Shown here: in pieces, positions 45,780 through 50,906 of the stretch
Position numbering within the stretch: position 1 is the first letter of the stretch
Layout of the letters: each line of letters starts with the position of its first letter
From: Acidobacteriota bacterium
Lineage (GTDB): Bacteria; Acidobacteriota; Terriglobia; Versatilivoradales; Versatilivoraceae
Direction of reading: 5' to 3'
Assembly: GCA_028875575.1 (NCBI GenBank)
Contig: JAPPDF010000086.1
Coordinates: 1 to 50,906 of the forward strand
Length of the DNA stretch: 50,906 nt
Position numbers and translations under genes: made by a program
The notes under the pieces: model-generated
Told to the model about the DNA's origin: nothing
Databases searched by the model: none
Seen by the model: the letters and a program-made list of their open reading frames with translations, nothing else

Positions 45780-47459
45780 ATGGGCAGGACACCGACCGGT
45801 CAGACCCGGCTCAACAAATCGAAGCGTCGCTGGGTGGAGGAGACGCTCGCCCCTTCATGGAAGCGGTTCCCTCCGAGGCTGCCTGAGTTCACCAGCATCT
45901 CGGGACACCCCATCCAGCCTCTCTACGGTCCCGACGACCTGGAGGACTTCGACCCCGAACAGGAGTTGGGGTTCCCCGGAGAACCGCCCTACACCCGGGG
46001 CATTCATCCCAGCATGTACCGCGGCCGGCTCTGGACCATGCGGCAATTCAGCGGCTTCGGCACGGCCCAGGACACCAACAGGCGCTTTCTTTACCTGCTC
46101 CGGCAAGGACAAACCGGACTTTCGGTTGCTTTCGACCTGCCCACTCTCATGGGTCTCGACTCGGACCACCCGACGGCTTCGGGTGAGATCGGCAAATGCG
46201 GCGTGGCCGTCGATACGCTGGCGGACATGGAAGTTCTCTTCCGGGACATCGACCTGGAAACCATCAGCACGTCCATGACCATCAATTGCCCGGCTGCCGT
46301 CATCTGGGCCATGTTTCTGGCTCATGCCGAGAAAAGCGGCTTCAGTTGGGCCAAGCTGCGGGGCACCCTGCAGAACGACATCCTGAAGGAATACATTGCT
46401 CAGAAGGAGTGGATCTATCCGCCTCACCCTTCCATGCGGTTGGTTACCGACACCATTGCTTTCGCAACCCGAAGCGTCCCCCAGTGGAACAGCGTCTCGA
46501 TCAGCGGCTATCACATACGGGAAGCCGGTTCCACGGCCCTGCAGGAGTTGGCCTTCACCCTGCGCGACGGCATCGAGTACGTGGAAGCAGCCGTTCGGGC
46601 TGGACTTGAGGTCGACGACTTCGCGCCGCGGTTGTCCTTCTTTTTCAATGCCCACAACGATTTCTTCGAAGAAATCGCCAAATATCGAGCAGCTCGCAAG
46701 GTGTGGTGCCGGGTGATGAAGGAGCGCTTTGGCTGTAGAGACCCGCGATCCAGCATGCTCCGATTCCATGCCCAGACCGCGGGGTGTTCCCTGACAGCCC
46801 AACAGCCCCACAACAACATTGTTCGCACCGCCATCCAGGCCTTGGCTGCCATCCTGGGCGGAACTCAGTCCCTGCACACCAACTCCATGGATGAAACCTA
46901 CGCCTTGCCCACCGAGCAGGCCGCCACCATCGCTCTCAGAAGCCAGCAGATCCTGGCCACGGAAAGCGAAGTGGCAAACACCGTCGACCCCATGGCCGGA
47001 TCCTATTTCGTCGAAAAGCTGACCCTTGAATTGGAAAAAGGGTGCTGGGACTATTTCGAGAAAATTGACGCCATGGGCGGAATGGTAGCGGCCATTGAGC
47101 GCTGCTATCCCCAGAAAGAAATTCTGGACGCCGCCTACCGCTATCAGCAGGCGGTGGAACGGGGTGAGAAGGTTATCGTGGGCGTGAACCGATTCGCCGT
47201 CGATGAGGAACAGCCGATCGACACTCTCGCCATCGAATCCGGGGTAGCCGACAAGCAGTTGGACAGCCTCCACCGTGTCAAGGCCAGCCGCGACGAGAGG
47301 GCTGTGCGACGGTCGCTGGCGGAGCTGCGCCGGGCTGCTGCCACCGATGAGAACCTCATGCCCTTCCTTCTGTCTTGTGTCAAGGCTTACGCGACCCTGG
47401 GAGAAGTCTGCGAGGAGATGAAACAGGTGTTCGGTACTTACGAGGAGCCTGTCTTTTAG
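45780..47459 (+). CDS. Methylmalonyl-CoA mutase, large (catalytic) subunit
   Basis: 559 residues, the catalytic TIM-barrel half only, without the B12 domain. Signatures: [86 protein letters not shown] and [27 protein letters not shown], and the late [14 protein letters not shown]. It interconverts (R)-methylmalonyl-CoA and succinyl-CoA with coenzyme B12 supplied by the small subunit 34 nt downstream. The split architecture is common in Archaea and some bacteria. No epimerase or MeaB/ArgK chaperone is adjacent. Confidence 0.93.
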   Translation: MGRTPTGQTRLNKSKRRWVEETLAPSWKRFPPRLPEFTSISGHPIQPLYGPDDLEDFDPEQELGFPGEPPYTRGIHPSMYRGRLWTMRQFSGFGTAQDTNRRFLYLLRQGQTGLSVAFDLPTLMGLDSDHPTASGEIGKCGVAVDTLADMEVLFRDIDLETISTSMTINCPAAVIWAMFLAHAEKSGFSWAKLRGTLQNDILKEYIAQKEWIYPPHPSMRLVTDTIAFATRSVPQWNSVSISGYHIREAGSTALQELAFTLRDGIEYVEAAVRAGLEVDDFAPRLSFFFNAHNDFFEEIAKYRAARKVWCRVMKERFGCRDPRSSMLRFHAQTAGCSLTAQQPHNNIVRTAIQALAAILGGTQSLHTNSMDETYALPTEQAATIALRSQQILATESEVANTVDPMAGSYFVEKLTLELEKGCWDYFEKIDAMGGMVAAIERCYPQKEILDAAYRYQQAVERGEKVIVGVNRFAVDEEQPIDTLAIESGVADKQLDSLHRVKASRDERAVRRSLAELRRAAATDENLMPFLLSCVKAYATLGEVCEEMKQVFGTYEEPVF

Positions 47460-47493
47460 GTCGAAACGGTAGCCGCCGACATGTGGGAGCCCG

Positions 47494-47922
47494 ATGTCGA
47501 GCCCAATCCCAGCCATGAGTGAGAAGCCCATACGGGTCCTGGTGGCCAAGCCCGGCCTGGACGGCCACGACCGCGGGGCCAAGATCATCGCCCGGGCGCT
47601 TCGAGACGCCGGGATGGAAGTGATCTACAGCGGTCTTCGCCAGTCTCCCGAGCAGATCGTCAACGCAGCCCTGCAGGAAGACGTGCACTGCATCGGACTC
47701 TCCATACTCTCGGGTGCCCACAATGTGATTCTTCCCCGCATCACCGGACTGTTGCGGGAAAAGAAGCTGGACGACGTGCTGGTGGTCGCCGGAGGCATTA
47801 TCCCCGATCAGGACATCCCCAAGCTGAAGGCGGGAGGGATCTCTGAAATCTTCCTGCCCGGAACCTCTACTCAGACGATCATCAAGTACATCAAGGAAAA
47901 CTGCGGGGCAGCGTCGGATTAG
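47494..47922 (+). CDS. Methylmalonyl-CoA mutase, small (cobalamin-binding) subunit
   Basis: 142 residues from the ATG at 47494, with GGGAG just upstream; an ATG at 47515 is possible. B12-binding fold with DxHxxG (D23, H25, G28 in [10 protein letters not shown]), then [21 protein letters not shown], the SxL motif in GLSILSGAH and [11 protein letters not shown]. The histidine replaces the dimethylbenzimidazole as lower cobalt ligand (base-off binding). It pairs with the upstream catalytic subunit to form the mutase; both are on one transcript. Confidence 0.93.
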   Translation: MSSPIPAMSEKPIRVLVAKPGLDGHDRGAKIIARALRDAGMEVIYSGLRQSPEQIVNAALQEDVHCIGLSILSGAHNVILPRITGLLREKKLDDVLVVAGGIIPDQDIPKLKAGGISEIFLPGTSTQTIIKYIKENCGAASD

Positions 47923-48046
47923 CCGGTGAATTTCTCAGCAAAACAGCAACTTTCCTTCAAACCCTGCCATCACACCCCAAGGGTTGACCCTCGGAATTCC
48001 GGTCGGTAGAATCGCGGCTAAGGCATCAGGCAGGAGGTTTCCAGCG

Positions 48047-49030
48047 ATGAAGATGGATGGGCATGCGGGCAGGTTTCTGTTTTTCATGGGAGTGTTTCTC
48101 TTGGGCGCGTCCGTCACTGCGGATCAGATCCGCGCTCAGAGTCTCCCCGTCAATCCCACGCTCAAGAAGAAGATCAGGGACGACGTCGACAACCTGGTGG
48201 TAAACGTTGAACTCGTCAACGTCCTGTTCACCGTCACCGATCGCAAGGGACGCCTGATCACCGATCTGCAAAGGCCCAACTTCAAGTTGTACGAAGACAA
48301 CAAACTGCAGGAAATTACCAATTTTTCTCGCGAAACCGATCTCCCACTGACCATTGCCGTTCTGATTGACACCAGCACGAGCATCACCGACCGATTCAAG
48401 TTCGAGCAGGAGGCGGCAATCGAGTTTCTTTTTCAGACCCTGAGGCCCCGCAAGGACAAGGCTCTGCTGATTACGTTCGACTCTGCCATTGAGCTGGTTC
48501 AGGATTTCACCGACGACCCCCAATTGCTGGCGCGGTCCATCCGGCGCATACGACCCGGTGGAGGAACCAAGCTACTGGACAGCATCTTCCTCACTTGCCA
48601 GGAAAAGCTGAAAGCCGAACCGGGCAGCACCAGAAAGATCATCATTCTCATCAGCGATGGAGACGACAATCTCAGCATACAAAACCTGGCCTCAACCTTG
48701 GAGATGGTCCACCGTTCAGATGTCTCGATCTACGCCGTCAGCACCAACTCCAGCGGTTTCTTCAGCATCAAGGCGCCCAAGTCGGACAAGCTCCTCCGGC
48801 GCCTGGCGCGGGAAACGGGAGGGCGAGCCTTCTTCCCCTTCAAATCGGAGGAATTAAGCGAAAGCTTCGCCAATATCGGCACCGAACTTCGCAGCCAGTA
48901 CTCTCTCGCCTATCGATCCTCGAATACCGCACGAGACGGTTCTTTTCGCTCCATCAAGATCAAGACCAACCGCAAGAGGCTGAAGGTGAAATCCCGCAAG
49001 GGATACTACGCCTCCCGGAGTTCCGGCTAG
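48047..49030 (+). CDS. Secreted VWFA-related protein, Acidobacterial type (copy 3)
   Basis: 327 residues from the ATG at 48047, which follows AGGAGG at a 9-nt distance. Signal peptide RFLFFMGVFLLGASVTA. Family segment VVNVELVNVLFTVTDRKGRLITDLQRPNFKLYED, MIDAS D108, S110 and S112 (LIDTSTSITD), GGTKLLDSIF, and the closing RKRLKVKSRKGYYASR. It is more diverged from copies 1 and 2 and stands apart, 124 nt after the mutase small subunit. Partners are unknown. Confidence 0.88.
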   Translation: MKMDGHAGRFLFFMGVFLLGASVTADQIRAQSLPVNPTLKKKIRDDVDNLVVNVELVNVLFTVTDRKGRLITDLQRPNFKLYEDNKLQEITNFSRETDLPLTIAVLIDTSTSITDRFKFEQEAAIEFLFQTLRPRKDKALLITFDSAIELVQDFTDDPQLLARSIRRIRPGGGTKLLDSIFLTCQEKLKAEPGSTRKIIILISDGDDNLSIQNLASTLEMVHRSDVSIYAVSTNSSGFFSIKAPKSDKLLRRLARETGGRAFFPFKSEELSESFANIGTELRSQYSLAYRSSNTARDGSFRSIKIKTNRKRLKVKSRKGYYASRSSG

Positions 49031-49134
49031 GTTGGAATCCTGCCCGAATCTCATCCGCTTCCCTTCCCTTTCTCCCCACCGGATCGACTGCGGGCCAGCG
49101 GTGCATTCCGAAGGCTTGGGTTGACCCGGGCTGC

Positions 49135-49163
49135 TTGCGCCTGTCCCGGGAACCTGCTATGTT
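49135..49163 (+). promoter_or_regulatory. Promoter of the sodium:solute symporter gene
   Basis: TTGCGC (49135-49140), 17-bp spacer, TATGTT (49158-49163), the same hexamers and spacing as the tRNA-tuf promoter at 532-560. Transcription would start near 49170, leaving a leader of about 84 nt before the ATG at 49254. Confidence 0.55.
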
Positions 49164-49253
49164 GGAATCCCCTGTCAACTCATCCTGCTCTCCCTCGAAC
49201 AGGTGCTTGAGACCGAGTTCCGGTTTCGATCTCACTCAGAATACAAAGGACCC

Positions 49254-50765
49254 ATGATCGGTTTCAGCCTGGTGGATTGGAGCATCATCCTTGCCTACCT
49301 GGGCGCCACCATGGCTGCCGGCCTGGCCGTGCGGCGTTACGTCGGCAGAGTGGAGGATTTCATCCTGGCCGGTCGCGGCATGGATGTCTACCTGGGAGTA
49401 GCCTCCCTGGCGGCAACCGAGTTCGGAATTATCACTGCCATGTACACGGCCGAGCTTGGATACAAGAACGGATTTGCGGGCGCCACCCCCGGGATTCTGA
49501 TGGCTGCCGCAATGCTGGTGGTAGGTCTCACGGGTTTCGTCATCAAGCCTTTGCGGGACTCGGAAGCCTACACCATTCCAGAATTGCTGGACCGACGGTT
49601 TGGCCCGCGGGTCCGCTGGCTGGCCGGCCTGGTGATCGTGCTGGGGGGAGTTCTCAACATGGGGGTCTTTTTTCGAGCCGGAGGCGAGTTTCTGGTGATC
49701 ATGACCGGAATCCCCCAAGGCTATCTGGAAATCACCATGACGGTTCTGGTAATTCTGGTTCTGATCTACACGGTGCTTGGGGGAATGATCTCGGTCCTGA
49801 TCACGGACTATCTGCAGTTTCTGGTGATGGGGATAGGACTGGTCACCGTTTCCTTATTGGTGGTGATCCAGGTGGGATGGGAGCAGGTGGTGTCGGCCGT
49901 TGAAAGAGAGCACGGGGCGGGAGGGTTCAACCCCTTTACCAGCGAGGGTATGGGCCCAGCCTACGTTGCCTGGCAGGCCCTCAATCAACTGGCTGTCGTC
50001 GTCACTTGGCAAACCGTGATTCAGCGTGTCCTCTCGGCCCGAGACAGTCGGACTGCCCGACGGGTGTATACGCGGACCAGCTTCTACTTCGTGGGGCGCT
50101 TCCTGATCCCTGCCTTTTGGGGTATGGCCGCCCTGGCCGCGCTGGGAGCCGACTATCCTCCGTCGGCTTCGCTGCAAGCCATGCCCACCTTTCTGTCCTC
50201 TCTGCTCCCTTCGGGATTGGTGGGACTGGTAATCGCCGCCATGCTGGCGGCCGAGATGTCGACCGATTCCAGCTATCTGTTGACCTGGAGCAGCATTCTC
50301 TACAACGACCTGATCTGTTCTGTCCGCCGCCAACCCTTCAGCGAGAAATCGGGACTTTTCCTGAACCGTTGCATCGTGCTGGGTATCGCCGGATTCCTGC
50401 TGCTCTATGGACTCTGGTATCAAGCTCCCGGAAGAGTTTGGGACTACTTGTCCATCACGGCCAACATCTATCTGTCCAGCATCTTCGTGCTGCTGGTGGC
50501 CTGCTGTTACTGGAAGGGCGCGCGCGCCGCGGGCGGAATCGGAGCCATCGTAGGCGGGGCGCTTCCCCCTCTGGCATTCCTGCTGCTCAGCCAAGTCCAG
50601 CTTCCGGCGGTTGAAGGCAGCCATCCCTTCGCTCCTTGGTCAACGGTCGCGCAGTGGCTGAGCCGAAGCGAGGTCAGCGGATTGCTCTCCTTTGCTCTTG
50701 CCGCCAGCGGCATGATTCTGGGGTCTTGGATGGCACGCAGAAGGGAGGAGAAGCAACTTGCCTGA
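49254..50765 (+). CDS. Sodium:solute symporter (SSF family)
   Basis: 503 residues from the ATG at 49254 (AAAGGA a few bases upstream); the open frame extends further without similarity. About thirteen hydrophobic segments. SSF landmarks: VEDFILAGRGMDVYLGVASLAATEFG near the start, YTIPELLDRRFGPRVRWLAG, VLIYTVLGGMISVLITDYLQFLVMG and LVGLVIAAMLAAEMSTDSSYLLTWSSILYNDL, the last including residues of the Na2 site. It couples Na+ to uptake of a solute that cannot be named. A sigma-70-like promoter precedes it. No operon partner is visible. Confidence 0.9.
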   Translation: MIGFSLVDWSIILAYLGATMAAGLAVRRYVGRVEDFILAGRGMDVYLGVASLAATEFGIITAMYTAELGYKNGFAGATPGILMAAAMLVVGLTGFVIKPLRDSEAYTIPELLDRRFGPRVRWLAGLVIVLGGVLNMGVFFRAGGEFLVIMTGIPQGYLEITMTVLVILVLIYTVLGGMISVLITDYLQFLVMGIGLVTVSLLVVIQVGWEQVVSAVEREHGAGGFNPFTSEGMGPAYVAWQALNQLAVVVTWQTVIQRVLSARDSRTARRVYTRTSFYFVGRFLIPAFWGMAALAALGADYPPSASLQAMPTFLSSLLPSGLVGLVIAAMLAAEMSTDSSYLLTWSSILYNDLICSVRRQPFSEKSGLFLNRCIVLGIAGFLLLYGLWYQAPGRVWDYLSITANIYLSSIFVLLVACCYWKGARAAGGIGAIVGGALPPLAFLLLSQVQLPAVEGSHPFAPWSTVAQWLSRSEVSGLLSFALAASGMILGSWMARRREEKQLA

Positions 50766-50867
50766 AACACGGCTGTTTCGCCCTGTATCAGCCGCGCCGT
50801 CGCACGGTCAGGAGTCGAGCCTTGCCCCCCACCGCATCAGCCTTCGCCATCCGGCTCGGCTTCTGCG

Positions 50868-50888
50868 ACTCCCCCTCAAGGGGGGAGT
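50868..50888. repeat. Short hairpin near the window end
   Basis: ACTCCCCC (50868-50875) and GGGGGAGT (50881-50888) form an 8-bp perfect stem around TCAAG. No T-run follows, so an intrinsic terminator is not clear; it may be a dispersed palindromic repeat or the end of the symporter transcript. Confidence 0.4.
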
Positions 50889-50906
50889 GATAGAGTTCTA
50901 CTGGAA

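Noticed and set aside
45855-47588. 577-codon minus-strand open frame
   Set aside because: Shadow of the methylmalonyl-CoA mutase genes; no family signature.

Overview
This 50.9 kb window looks like a chromosomal segment from a Gram-negative bacterium, most likely an acidobacterium (Acidobacteriota). The lineage argument rests on three copies of the 'VWFA-related Acidobacterial' secreted protein, kdsB (an LPS precursor enzyme, so an outer membrane), bshC (bacillithiol), mqnC (futalosine menaquinone pathway), a two-polypeptide methylmalonyl-CoA mutase, and a DUF1592/DUF1552 pair of the kind common in Acidobacteria and Planctomycetes. The DNA is GC-rich by eye. Most of it is core chromosome, with one small accessory patch at about 17.0-20.1 kb.

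Layout. 1-560 (minus): the classic tRNA-Thr(TGT)/Tyr(GTA)/Gly(TCC)/Thr(GGT)-tuf operon with a recognisable promoter; only the first 18 codons of tuf are inside the window. 784-4879 (minus): PIN/TRAM membrane protein-ispD-gltX-rlmB, echoing the Firmicutes yacL-ispD-ispF-gltX-rlmB order but without ispF. 5.2-11.8 kb (plus): exported DUF1592 cytochrome-like protein, DUF1552 Tat protein, a secreted beta-sandwich-like protein and a DUF3179 protein. 12.0-15.0 kb: a metal-dependent amidohydrolase, a PhyH-type dioxygenase and a DUF6817 protein, with nested inverted repeats at convergent gene ends. 15.7-17.0 kb: an Nramp-related transporter lacking the canonical metal motifs. 17.2-20.1 kb: a MazEF-like pair, a VapB antitoxin broken by an amber codon, and an OLD-like AAA ATPase. 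20.1-29.9 kb: SDR epimerase, aminotransferase, peroxiredoxin, rhodanese, ttcA, mqnC, M28 protease, apbE and a Gfo/Idh/MocA oxidoreductase. 30.0-31.2 kb: an M20 peptidase, probably leaderless. 31.2-42.5 kb (minus): a tightly packed run kdsB-pyrG-bshC-hemW-larC-metG-dedA-tatD-polyprenyl synthase. 42.8-50.8 kb: three VWA proteins, a tiny c-type cytochrome, dtd, methylmalonyl-CoA mutase large and small subunits, and a sodium:solute symporter.

The most striking observation is the peroxiredoxin at 22416-22940 (minus). It reads as two ORFs split by one in-frame TGA that falls exactly on the peroxidatic cysteine of the PxxxTxxC motif. An 8-bp stem with a 5-nt loop carrying a G follows at the right distance for a bacterial SECIS. 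It is therefore best read as a selenocysteine-containing peroxiredoxin that ordinary annotation would split or call a pseudogene. Other items worth a second look are the nested inverted-repeat element between convergent genes at 11.8-12.0 kb with a partial third copy at 14.4 kb, two short-period inverted repeat arrays (9 bp and 7 bp periods), the amber-interrupted vapB, and the GSGE-type Nramp relative.

Functional threads: translation and RNA modification (tuf, four tRNAs, gltX, metG, rlmB, ttcA, dtd), isoprenoid/quinone metabolism (ispD, polyprenyl synthase, mqnC), thiol/peroxide redox (Sec-peroxiredoxin, bshC, rhodanese), cofactor handling (hemW, larC, apbE) and a large set of exported proteins of unknown role.
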